Part shown: positions 58,801-64,000 of the stretch, in pieces
Position numbering within the stretch: the first letter of the stretch is position 1
Layout: every line of letters begins with the position of its first letter
Assembly (NCBI GenBank): GCA_947462335.1
Contig: OX381714.1
Coordinates: 37,607,360-37,671,359 of the forward strand
Length of the DNA stretch: 64,000 nucleotides
DNA from: Harmothoe impar
Taxonomy: Eukaryota > Annelida > Polychaeta > Phyllodocida > Polynoidae
Direction: 5' to 3'
Translations under genes and position numbers: made by a program
The notes under the pieces: generated by a model
The model's database searches: none
Seen by the model: only the letters and a program-made list of their open reading frames with translations
Told to the model about the DNA's origin: nothing

Positions 58801-58996
58801 TTGTCACAGCTATTTGTTTTGCTATGTTTGCTTATGTTGTTCAACTTGTCGTTTCTGGTTGGCATGACATCAGGACCAGTTATGTGGCGCCTCAGCTGTA
58901 CTGGAGGAGAAGGCGCTAGTGTCGGTAGCACAGACTGTCCAGGCGCTGCTGGCCCGAGCCGGTATCCCGCCATCACCCATCATGTCTAACGTATGA
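34725..58996 (+). CDS. LRCH: LRCH-family gene (leucine-rich repeats and calponin homology), exon set partial at the 5' end
   Basis: Exons at 34725-34869, 36991-37120, 37385-37490, 37749-37885, 38221-38354, 38481-38598, (39399-39425), 40799-41353, 43793-43968, 46313-46357, 48349-48387, 49024-49113, 49413-49496, 50714-50872, 51308-51392, 51545-51718, 51942-52065, 52812-52945, 53136-53273, 53546-53623 and then 56355-56537 or 58874-58996. All junctions are GT-AG and phases agree. Order: LRRs, a basic linker, a Ser/Pro/His-rich region, a coiled coil, cassette exons, a second coiled coil, then a CH domain. Known for the family: LRCH proteins are scaffolds acting at the cell cortex, linked to actin, moesin, DOCK-family exchange factors and septins; vertebrate LRCH4 carries a C-terminal membrane segment. 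The first exon (N-terminal region before the ADLS motif) is missing. Which vertebrate paralogue it is nearest to cannot be decided here; a single invertebrate orthologue is likely. Confidence 0.92.
34820..35548 (+). repeat. 70-bp tandem repeat made from exon A's 3' end plus its donor
   Basis: About ten further copies of the last ~50 bp of exon A plus 20 bp of intron. Each contains CTGGTCCAACTCCAGGCCCT, CCTCAACCTCAG|GTGGGT and CCCGTTATATAG. Perfect CAG|GTGGGT donors start at 34870, 34940, 35010, 35080, 35135, 35205, 35275, 35345 and 35415; altered ones are at 35482 (GTAGGT) and 35544 (GTACCC). One unit is 15 bp short. Overlapping frames of 60-105 codons in this array are repeat artefacts. Confidence 0.92.
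35887..36211. mobile_element. G-run Harbinger-like MITE, family 2, copy 2
   Basis: A 325-bp element, GGGAGTGCTCATTTTTTAAC to its complement, with TAA on both sides (35884-35886 and 36212-36214). Six G runs of 8-12, each followed by TAAAAAATTT or TGAAAAA and GACCCC. The GC-rich core is identical to copy 1. It lies in the LRCH intron between exons A and B. Confidence 0.85.
36726..36945. mobile_element. TTAA-type MITE, copy 3, right end worn
   Basis: TTAA at 36722-36725 followed by CCCTTTAAGAGCCGCGTAGT and GCTTTAATG. The interior has CAGCAGCCCTTGGCGAGTGA and TGCATTCATGCATCATG as in copy 1. The right terminus is not clear (a GCATTAAAAAATTAAG-like edge). Confidence 0.55.
36991..37120 (+). CDS. 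LRCH: LRCH exon B: LRRs
   Basis: Reads (S)RNQLTTLPPFLSELPGLEVL then HAANNKLVSLPEEIGKLERL. The NNKLVSLPEEIG block is a hallmark of LRCH proteins. Enters phase 2, leaves phase 0 at CTG|GTGAGC. Confidence 0.95.
37385..37490 (+). CDS. LRCH: LRCH exon C: LRRs
   Basis: Reads DVSCNDITQLPTQMGDLESL then RSLNVRRNLLVELPV. DVSCN and LNVRRN are family-typical LRR strands. Enters phase 0, leaves phase 1 at GTAG|GTAAGC. Confidence 0.95.
37749..37885 (+). CDS. LRCH: LRCH exon D: last LRRs and cap
   Basis: Reads (D)ISKLQLTKLDFSGNRISHIP, then SSLQEFNVDQNPLVCPPAN, matching the LDFS.N.I..IP and NPL..PPA cap of LRCH proteins. Enters phase 1, leaves phase 0. Confidence 0.95.
38221..38354 (+). CDS. LRCH: LRCH exon E: post-LRR linker
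   Basis: Begins ICTKGLVHIMKFLHTAAARE, equivalent to the ICTKGKVHIFKYL block that follows the LRRs in the family, then a basic Arg-rich stretch. Enters phase 0, leaves phase 2 at CC|GTGAGT. Confidence 0.93.
38481..38598 (+). CDS. LRCH: LRCH exon F: DSGYS motif linker
   Basis: Contains RRKRHTVDSGYSTTDSNEKS and RWSPSE; DSG-S-D...RWS is a conserved LRCH linker motif and looks phosphorylatable. Enters phase 2, leaves phase 0 at GAG|GTCAGT. Confidence 0.92.
38880..39206. mobile_element. Harbinger-like MITE, family 1, copy 2
   Basis: A 327-bp element whose left end GGCCAGACCCCAAAAAAAAG and right end (other strand) GGCCACACCAAAACATAAAG both lead to AGTTG and ATGGATTTC/ATAGATTTC, matching the element at 2598-2914. 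The target duplication is no longer exact (TTT versus TTG). It lies in the intron between exons F and G. Confidence 0.65.
39399..39425 (+). CDS. LRCH: Candidate LRCH microexon (27 nt)
   Basis: CGGCTGGGTAGTGCTTCTCT plus ACTCAGC is bounded by a good acceptor (TTATACCCTCCAG) and a consensus donor (GTAAGT). It is 27 nt, phase 0 on both sides, and would insert RLGSASLLS between exon F (…WSPSE) and exon G (VTSDLDE…). Both neighbours are phase 0 at this junction. No homology check was possible. Confidence 0.5.
39426..40798. other. LRCH intron, nothing else seen
   Basis: AT-rich intron without recognisable element. It ends in a TTTTTTCACAG acceptor at 40788-40798. Confidence 0.6.
40799..41353 (+). 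CDS. LRCH: LRCH exon G: low-complexity Ser/Pro/His region
   Basis: Starts VTSDLDEANVLAMKAAEVVK then EQRQEREAHFKRR, matching the AEITKEQR.RRE segment of LRCH proteins, and continues as a 140-residue Ser/Pro/Thr-rich region with a His-rich patch (HHNPHHAYHPHLHHLE). It ends in DLVDEFTR. The donor is CGG|GTCAGT, phase 0 in and out. The open frame runs on to 41653, but composition changes at the donor. Confidence 0.88.
41354..43792. other. LRCH intron, nothing else seen
   Basis: AT-rich intron of 2.4 kb; no element end or additional exon with proper splice sites recognised. Confidence 0.55.
43793..43968 (+). CDS. LRCH: LRCH exon H: charged coiled coil
   Basis: Encodes ELHRQKSEYEARKQKAARLR followed by a Glu/Arg-rich helix (HEEEREREERRRAALRL) and ending SRRTPVD(T). 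Strong single-helix or coiled-coil character. Enters phase 0, leaves phase 2 at AC|GTAAGT. Confidence 0.92.
45776..45875. repeat. 100-bp inverted repeat
   Basis: GACTTGCATATTGCCGA at the left and TCTCGGCATATGCAAGTC at the right pair with one unpaired base. The loop is about 65 bp. It sits 20 bp from the next hairpin. Confidence 0.6.
45896..46208. mobile_element. Hairpin element with 17-bp repeats inside both arms
   Basis: A 313-bp foldback: TGGCTGTGTCTCACGACCTT then GGGCCAAT at the left is mirrored at the right end. Inside each arm is a tandem CTCTGACCGGGTGCCAG repeat, about 3.7 units on the left and 2.7 on the right, then a shared TTATTTAGG next to a 90-bp loop. No clear target duplication. 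Confidence 0.75.
46313..46357 (+). CDS. LRCH: LRCH exon I: 45-nt cassette, phase 2-2
   Basis: Reads (T)TLMRPRRLTVDNCY(R). The acceptor GCCTCAG and donor CAG|GTACAG are acceptable. Length divisible by three and equal phases allow skipping without a frame change. Confidence 0.75.
46358..47971. other. LRCH intron, AT-rich
   Basis: No exon or element recognised before the MITE at 47972. Confidence 0.55.
47972..48300. mobile_element. G-run Harbinger-like MITE, family 2, copy 3 (inverted)
   Basis: A 329-bp element with the same GGGAGTGCTCATTTTTTAAC ends, flanked by TTA on both sides (47969-47971 and 48301-48303). The body is C-rich on the + strand (inverted relative to copies 1 and 2) and the GC-rich core is the same. 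Its right end lies 48 bp before the acceptor of the exon at 48349. Confidence 0.85.
48349..48387 (+). CDS. LRCH: LRCH exon J: 39-nt cassette, phase 2-2
   Basis: Reads (R)ESHKPNPRPAKL(R) with donor AG|GTTCTC. A competing donor CAG|GTGTAC at 48407 would give a 58-nt exon ending RFSNTDQ but would break the frame into exon K. The 39-nt version is preferred on phase alone. Confidence 0.55.
49024..49113 (+). CDS. LRCH: LRCH exon K: 90-nt cassette, phase 2-2
   Basis: Reads (S)ASNGKIGSPTYPNYADPSD then ASPGSVNQNN(R). Hydrophilic, disordered-looking. Acceptor CATTGCAG, donor AG|GTAAGT. Confidence 0.8.
49413..49496 (+). CDS. LRCH: LRCH exon L: 84-nt cassette, phase 2-2
   Basis: Reads (R)VCAHPYRPLSHSHSLREERP then THYEHAL(R). 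PLSHSHSLREERP resembles RLGQSHSFRGEEKP in exon M, which suggests an exon duplication. Acceptor TTATTGCAG, donor CG|GTAACA. Confidence 0.65.
49497..50713. other. LRCH intron, nothing else seen
   Basis: AT-rich, no element recognised. Confidence 0.55.
50714..50872 (+). CDS. LRCH: LRCH exon M: 159-nt, phase 2-2
   Basis: Reads (R)RLGQSHSFRGEEKPAYANNN, then a Ser/Asp/Pro-rich stretch ending YGQWRN(K). Acceptor ATTTCAG, donor AA|GTAAGT. Confidence 0.85.
51308..51392 (+). CDS. LRCH: LRCH exon N
   Basis: Reads (N)GVHDVSPNTNSSPKIEQQHM then YMNNHHQA; disordered, Asn/His-rich. Enters phase 2, leaves phase 0 at GCG|GTAAGA. Confidence 0.82.
51545..51718 (+). CDS. LRCH: LRCH exon O: second coiled coil
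   Basis: Encodes DEEFRARHEAMILRQRQEAA and a further helix ending KLIQKEAVLSYFTK, equivalent to the charged helix ending IQRDAVLDFVK of vertebrate LRCH proteins. Phase 0 in and out. The frame is open further upstream, but TTAATCAG at 51537-51544 is the acceptor that fits the phase. Confidence 0.88.
51942..52065 (+). CDS. LRCH: LRCH exon P
   Basis: Reads RAQISRSGAVLDEEDFSFSR then DSTPNTSFNSTTMPAAMKGK. Ser/Thr-rich linker before the CH domain. Phase 0 in, phase 1 out at C|GTAAGT. Confidence 0.85.
52551..52650. repeat. 50-bp tandem duplication in intron
   Basis: Two units beginning TTCTCCTCAGCAGGAGAT and ending GACATGACAAAT. Each start is itself a small hairpin (TCTCCT-CAGC-AGGAGA). Confidence 0.8.
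52812..52945 (+). CDS. LRCH: LRCH exon Q: pre-CH segment
   Basis: Reads (P)LPPGVQRGLEEMSAELSTM and RRQFVQAQEECDMIENLRR; the E...LI..LR helix leads directly into the CH domain as in the family. Phase 1 in, phase 0 out at CGG|GTAAGT. Confidence 0.92.
53136..53273 (+). CDS. LRCH: LRCH exon R: CH domain, first half
   Basis: Reads NIESRLKVTLPDDLPAALKD, GVVLCHLANHIRPRSV and SSIHVPSPAV. LKDGVVLCHLANH and PRSV.SIHVPSPAVPKL are signature LRCH CH-domain motifs. Phase 0 in and out. Confidence 0.97.
53546..53623 (+). CDS. LRCH: LRCH exon S: CH domain, second part
   Basis: Reads PKLTTAKCRRNVENFLEACR then RIGVEQ, the conserved CH helix. It ends at CAG|GTAAGA in phase 0 and can join either of two last exons. 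Confidence 0.97.
53624..56354. other. LRCH intron
   Basis: AT-rich except for a GC-rich, exon-like patch at about 54131-54290 with a strong acceptor (see findings). No transposable element recognised. Confidence 0.5.
56355..56537 (+). CDS. LRCH: LRCH alternative last exon T1: CH end plus membrane anchor
   Basis: Reads EHLCACDDIVDELRPVRVAK, TVQHLVSFPRLTYRD, then a hydrophobic tail VVVSWACILFLCSSFLLLLL and FPLPN-stop. E-LC and V..TVQ.L match the last CH helix of LRCH proteins. The C-terminal hydrophobic segment of about 20 residues predicts a single-pass, cytosol-facing anchored isoform. Acceptor GCCCTTTCAG, phase 0. Confidence 0.92.
   Translation, partial: EHLCACDDIVDELRPVRVAKTVQHLVSFPRLTYRDVVVSWACILFLCSSFLLLLLFPLPN
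56887..56892 (+). terminator. Possible poly(A) signal for the anchored isoform (ATTAAA)
   Basis: ATTAAA 350 nt after the T1 stop, followed within 15-40 nt by a GT-rich stretch (GAACATGTTGATGTTGAC). It is a variant hexamer, so only suggestive. Confidence 0.3.
57055..57084 (+). repeat. Dispersed block shared with 63560-63588
   Basis: CAAATCATAGAAAGAAAATCC followed by a T run (given here as CAAATCATAG plus AAAGAAAATCC). The same block is at 63560, and both lie about 150-70 nt after a GTTGA(T/C)GTTGACAT word. Confidence 0.6.
58874..58996 (+). CDS. LRCH: LRCH alternative last exon T2: soluble CH end
   Basis: Reads DQLCGASAVLEEKALVSVAQ, TVQALLARAG and IPPSPIMSNV-stop. This aligns with the usual LRCH ending (EQLC...ILEEKGL..VA.TVQALL) better than T1 does. 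No membrane segment. Acceptor GACATCAG, phase 0, so it replaces T1 after exon S. Confidence 0.93.
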   Translation, partial: DQLCGASAVLEEKALVSVAQTVQALLARAGIPPSPIMSNV

Positions 58997-61900
58997 CCAA
59001 GGTTGTCCTACTCAAGCACCAGGCACCAGCATATGTAGGCTCATTACCTACACCTAGCCAAGAAGACGCCTATGTGCCATGGGCTACTCATACCTCCCAC
59101 ACCCAGCCGAGCCTACTCCATGACACATGAACAGATGTTGCCGGTTTCCTGCTGATATTGCTTATTGTGGTCCGATGTATGATTATTGTTGTCAACGACC
59201 ACAAATGACTAAGTACATTTCTAAAACTTTAATTTATTGCCTGTATCTAATTTCTCCTCCAACTTTCGATTGAACATGCATATTACTCATGATTTTATCT
59301 AAGATACTTGTGATTGATATTTCCCTTGCTAGGGGTTTTTGCCACTGAGAGGATAATAGTTCCTGAAAACAAATTATTTTGACCTGTGAACGGGTTAGCA
59401 TAAGGGAAAATAGAAGGTTTGAATATAGGGAGTGACAGAGTGTTGACTGTCTTTTTTTTAATCTAGAATAATTACTACTACTATTTGGGCGGGGAAGGGT
59501 AGTTACAGGGGGAAATGACCTGGACAATGTTACCCTTTCGAATGTTCAAAAAGAGTTAAAATGATAATATATGAAATTTTAGAGATAGTTCTGGGATACT
59601 TTTTGGTAATTGATATGATAATTGATGTTGACCTTTATGGGAACAAAAGGATATTCGCAAAGGGTGATGTTATCCAGGCTGACTCACTGTATATAATATA
59701 ATTCATACAGGGAATAAACCCGGTTACATGACTATATTGTAGCTTTGTTTGTACAATAGGGCCTCCCATGTATTTATTGTATAAAGTAATGTATAGCAGT
59801 TTACCAAACAGTTTGTGTTTAGACTGTACAGAGATGAAAGCTTCCACTGCCTCTTTCATTATATGTAAATAGATTCACTTACGTTCAAAGGATACGGTGG
59901 GAGAATTAATCATGGTTTTCTCCTGAGGGAAAGTTGATTAATTGTATTTGTGGATGCCACCCTAGGTATTTCTAGAGGCCACTAGTCAGCTATTTTCTGA
60001 ATAGAAGCATGCTCCAAACTTTCCTTGTACTTGTACTTAATAACAGTTATATGAGAGTACATGTAGACATTTATTCATGCGGTGGATCATTAATACCTGG
60101 TAAGAAATTTAAGGGGCTCTAGTGGTATTTCCTACAAGTAGGAATTCCTTACAATGTGTAGTTTATACAGAATTCTTCTACCTGATGTAAGGCTGGACTG
60201 CTGAGAGCATGCATGCACTATATGATGTGGTGGCAAGGATTAGGTTTGATGAGTGAGATGTGCCTTTTTTTTTCTTTTGCTAGTTATGAATCTCATAACC
60301 ATTGATTTTGTTTTGCTGTACCAATCCAAATTTTTCCTGTTCATGGTTCTAAAGGCAGGTATATTATTATTTATCAGATGGCTGAACCCTATTTCAGACA
60401 ACTATTAATGAGAGAACAAAACAGATTACAGTGTTATTATTACTCTTCATAGTGATAAAACATATTTCATTCAGTTCATCTCAGATGAATGTAATTTGAG
60501 AGAGCTGGTACGTTTTCATTTAATCTCCTTAAACATCACTGCCATCTGAAGCTAATGCCTAGTCACCACAGTATCATATTGTAAATTATATCAATGACTA
60601 TTAATTCTGTCAACGTCATTAACTTTCTGGAAATCCCAATGCATCAAGCTTTGTTACACTTGTAAGAAAGTATGATATAGTTACAAAGTAAGGTATGCAA
60701 CAAAAGCTGTATATTATACATGCTGGCAAACATGTTCAAACTGTGATTTAAGAAGATATATGATAATATATACTGGTATGTCAGTTTTGTATACACATTT
60801 ATGTAAATCATTTTCAAAGTTCACCTTTGGAAAGAAAAGCATAACATAGTGGGTCTTAATTGATGCCTTTAGCAATATTTGGAAGAGGTTTACTTTCTGC
60901 TCCTTTTATTGTAATCTAAGTATCTGTGAACGCATTGCGTGTGTTAACAGTGTACTCGTAGCCAGTGATAGTGAACGAAGAATGTCTTTGACACTGCTTA
61001 CGTCACCCAAACACATGTTAACCACAACAAAATCGTATGCTTCCAGGTGTAACATACAAACTACTTTCAACTACTTCTCCGTTAGGGTTGGCTGTAGTTG
61101 GCTACCTATGCTTGTTTGCCTTAGATTAGCTGCTTGCTATGCCCTGCACAGAGTTGCTGTTCGTGGCAGCCTGCAACAGGTCCTTCACCAGTCTTGCCAA
61201 TCCAGACTCAAAGTATCATAAAGAAATATTAACTCCTTTGTAACATCCTGAAGTTTTATATGTGCATCTGGTACCAAATTAAATTTAATTTTGCCTACAT
61301 ATAGAATATCTGAAGCAGTCTGATTAAATATTCACCAGAAAATTGATCTGGGTTTAAAGTTTCTTCTGGATTAGCAATGATTGATAATACGTACTGCAGG
61401 GTGTGAACTGCATAGTCTATCAGCATTATGGTTGAATAGACATCAGTTATTGCTTGAATGATAAGGAGAATCACGTGTGAGCTTTTCCCCGAGATAGAAA
61501 TGGTCGTCTAGTATTGCCTTTTGTGATTCACAGAAAAGAAATTGATACACACCATTTCACTGACAAATGTGGCTGGTGAGGTTTTCTGTACCAAGATGAT
61601 GTCACATATACTCCTTCTCACTGTGTATATGTATATATAATATATATATTACATTTAATGAATCTGTTCAAGCAATACCAGAATGATTTACAGAGCTATT
61701 GGAGTCAGGCTTACCGCTTTTCTACTCCTGTGTAACATTAAAAGAGGTTTAGGTAGATTAAGGCATGTTTATTTGTGTATAATTATCTTATACTGGAATA
61801 TCCCCCTTCCTACCTTGTGATCCTTTTGTGAAAATAAGAATTTATAGTCATCTAAGAAAGAAAGAAGAACTGAAACCTAAGATTACTGTACTAGAGTGGG

Positions 61901-62980
61901 GATCTTTAATAGGTTAGCATTTGACAACTTTTGTGTGTGTAGTTCCGTATTTTGTCTTTGATGAAACAAATTTGCAACGAACTCAAAGAATGTGATATGA
62001 AGACAACGATTCAGCAAAGCTATCTACTTGTACTAAGCAAGTTTTAAATAATATCGTATTTGAATAACCTAGCTGCCTGTTGTTACTCCAGGTGTTATGT
62101 CTCTTAGCTTTACTTGTTCTATTCCTGCATACTGAATCTCGTCATAGAACCTTTTTAACAGATGAAATTTGCTGTATTGCCAGCCTTGTGCTGCTGTGCA
62201 CATGTTTGTGATTGTATACCTGTGTGGCCTAGATGGTTATGCGCTGCAAGATGAGCAGCCTTTTGTACAGATGTAAATTCTTGTAAAGATTATGCTATCT
62301 AACATCATTGTTTCAAATTGACCAGAATACACGCCCTGAGAGGGTGACCCATATTCAAGTTGATTGAGGGATTATGGGGAAGGGGGTTTCATCAGAGAAA
62401 TATACATTTTATTAGAATTGGGGAGTATTTTTTCTCATTTTTAAATACTTGTGAACAATGTAAGTCTGTATAACGCATAGCCATTTACTTATCCCCTGGT
62501 CGAGTTTCCTGCTTTGATTAAAGACGGAAAGAAGAAAGAAATACTATCTTAAAAAATTAATAGGTTCTGGCAGCTGTTATACAGACTCATGTTGGTCGTG
62601 GTCATGATGTATACTTTGTTAAATAGCTACTGTTAATCTAAGAAGGTGCTGTGTAACCACAGTTGAAGGGTTTCTCTTTTTAAAGGGTTATGTTTAGTCT
62701 TAATTGATCCCCCCCACCTTGAGAGGGTTTAATATGGCTGACGTATAACTGGATGGGGGCCTTTTCTGTAGAGGGAAATGCTGAAAGATTAAGGGGTGGC
62801 TCTTCTTGATGATGTATAAAGTATCTAGGGTTGGGAAGAGGGGTGTCAACGTTGACGCACAGAAATACTACTGCCAGTGTGTTACAGATGCATGTAACTA
62901 TGTAAGCACATTATTTATGCCTCTCTTCAGGCTTGTAATATACCGTGATTCCATGTGTAATAAAATGACAATTTCGTAAA
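58997..62980 (+). other. Probable long 3' UTR of the soluble LRCH isoform
   Basis: About 4 kb of AT-rich sequence with no exon and no recognised transposable element, unlike the introns, ending at a canonical poly(A) signal. Calling it UTR is an inference from position and lack of repeats. Confidence 0.45.
62959..62964 (+). terminator. Candidate poly(A) signal (AATAAA)
   Basis: AATAAA in CATGTGTAATAAAATGACA, followed about 30 nt later by a T/G-rich stretch (TGCCTTTTGTTATGC), the usual layout for 3' end formation. Confidence 0.45.
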
Positions 62981-63559
62981 TATACAACTGCCTTTTGTTA
63001 TGCTAATAGTGACCTTCCCAGCTTTACCTCTTTCTGAATAATGCTCTATGATGGTTTAACCATAACCACACAGCTGCTTTTCCTGCAACTCATTTTCAAC
63101 CAGTTAATTGTGAGATAGTCATAGAATAACATGTATACACAACCATAAAAGAAAGAAAGAAATTGATGTAGATCTTTTTTTAAATTCATAACCATTGGCA
63201 TTCATTTGTGCCTTGACTCAACAGATGTAAAATTATCCCAACAATATGACTATTTTCTTGTGTGGACAAGTACAGATGTATGATAAAGTCCCAATAGCCT
63301 TAGTTGTACATGAAATACTACTGAAGTGACATGGAATTCAACAGTATTTGTCTCCCAAAACCATCGCTAAGATTTCATTGGACAAATTGTCAAAAAAAAA
63401 GGGAGGGGATGAACTCATTCTATTTTCCATCTTGCTATGATTGCAAACGTACTTGAATATCTAGAAATTTAAATATTTTCCTCCATTAACTATGTTGACG
63501 TTGACATCCTCCCAGTTTATACTCAGAGGGACAACATTCATTTGATATAGATGTGAATC

Positions 63560-63588
63560 CAAATCATAGAAAGAAAATCCTTTTTGTA
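63560..63588 (+). repeat. Dispersed block shared with 57055-57084
   Basis: CAAATCATAG then AAAGAAAATCC then TTTTTGT, as at 57055. It could be a repeat family or a relic of a duplication of the 3' end. Confidence 0.55.
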
Positions 63589-63723
63589 TACCTGTATTCA
63601 CGCAGATGGCACCTAGCTCACGTGATTGCATGGGCAAACGTTTACAGTGTGTCTTACAGATGTCTTGGTCTGAGTCTTACAAATAGTTCCGCTGGAAAGT
63701 CTTGAGACACATCATTAAAACCA

Positions 63724-63814
63724 CAGGCAGTAACTGAGTCCTGCTGCCGCTGCATTGTGTATATACTATACATACACACAATGGCAATGGCAGCAGGACT
63801 CCATTACAGCCTGT
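63724..63814. ncRNA. Pre-miRNA-like hairpin (candidate)
   Basis: A long imperfect hairpin. GAGTCCTGCTGCC (63736) pairs perfectly with GGCAGCAGGACTC (ending 63801). The inner stem continues CATTGTGTATATA with CATACACACAATG through one mismatch, one G-U pair and one bulge. The outer stem pairs CAGGCAGTAA with TTACAGCCTG with few mismatches. Length and bulge pattern resemble a miRNA precursor. A tiny MITE is the main alternative; I cannot say which strand would be used. Confidence 0.35.
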
Positions 63815-64000
63815 AATTAAAACATTTGTGGATACTACAGTTTTTTGTGAAACTGCATGAGGCAACAACAATCTTACTCCAGTCTTAATCTTAAATTAGA
63901 TGGAAAAAGAAAGAAAAAAACTGGTTAGGGGGCAGAGCCCCCTATAACATACATGTGAACAACAGAGTTTTATTGTACTTTGGCTGCAAGACATCTAAGA

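Larger units (their letters stand above)
56538..58873. other. 3' UTR of T1 isoform and intron of T2 isoform
   Basis: Non-coding between the two last exons. A variant poly(A) signal lies at 56887. A block at 57055-57084 recurs at 63560. Confidence 0.5.
62981..64000. other. Downstream flank, no gene seen
   Basis: AT-rich with a second copy of the CAAATCATAG block (63560) and a long hairpin (63724-63814). No exon of a following gene recognised. Confidence 0.5.

Overview
This is metazoan genomic DNA. It has split genes with GT-AG introns, a non-LTR retrotransposon, many small inverted-repeat elements, minisatellites and long poly(C)/poly(G) tracts. The repeat style and the invertebrate-like gene suggest a marine invertebrate (lophotrochozoan or deuterostome), but I cannot name the species. 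No bacterial feature is present.

One host gene is recognisable: an LRCH-family gene (leucine-rich repeats plus a C-terminal calponin-homology domain) on the + strand. I could trace 20 constitutive or cassette exons, plus one microexon, from 34725 to 58996. Exon phases are compatible throughout. The traced coding sum (microexon and all cassettes included) is 953 codons with the membrane-anchored last exon and 933 codons with the soluble last exon, each including the stop. The N-terminal exon was not found and probably lies left of the window, so 1-34724 is most simply read as a very long first intron or upstream flank.

Layout. 1-26.8 kb is non-coding and repeat-rich: minisatellites near 1.2, 14.8 and 22.1 kb; terminal-inverted-repeat (TIR) elements with 3-bp TWA duplications (Harbinger-like), 6-bp duplications (hAT-like) and TTAA-type flanks; and a long-arm foldback element carrying a tRNA-like Pol III promoter in each arm. 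26.8-32.7 kb is an inverted-repeat element split by an apparently full-length LINE with one intact 971-codon endonuclease/reverse-transcriptase ORF. The LINE's 5' and 3' untranslated regions carry at least eleven small hairpins with a shared GRNG tetraloop and compensatory stem changes. 34.7-59 kb is the LRCH gene, with intronic elements lying close to cassette exons. 59-63 kb looks like a long 3' UTR ending at a canonical poly(A) signal. A pre-miRNA-like hairpin lies near the right edge.

The LRCH gene shows several layers of transcript diversity: an array of eleven splice donors made by tandem duplication of an exon/intron boundary, a candidate 27-nt microexon, a run of phase 2-2 cassette exons, and two homologous alternative last exons that complete the CH domain with or without a C-terminal membrane anchor.
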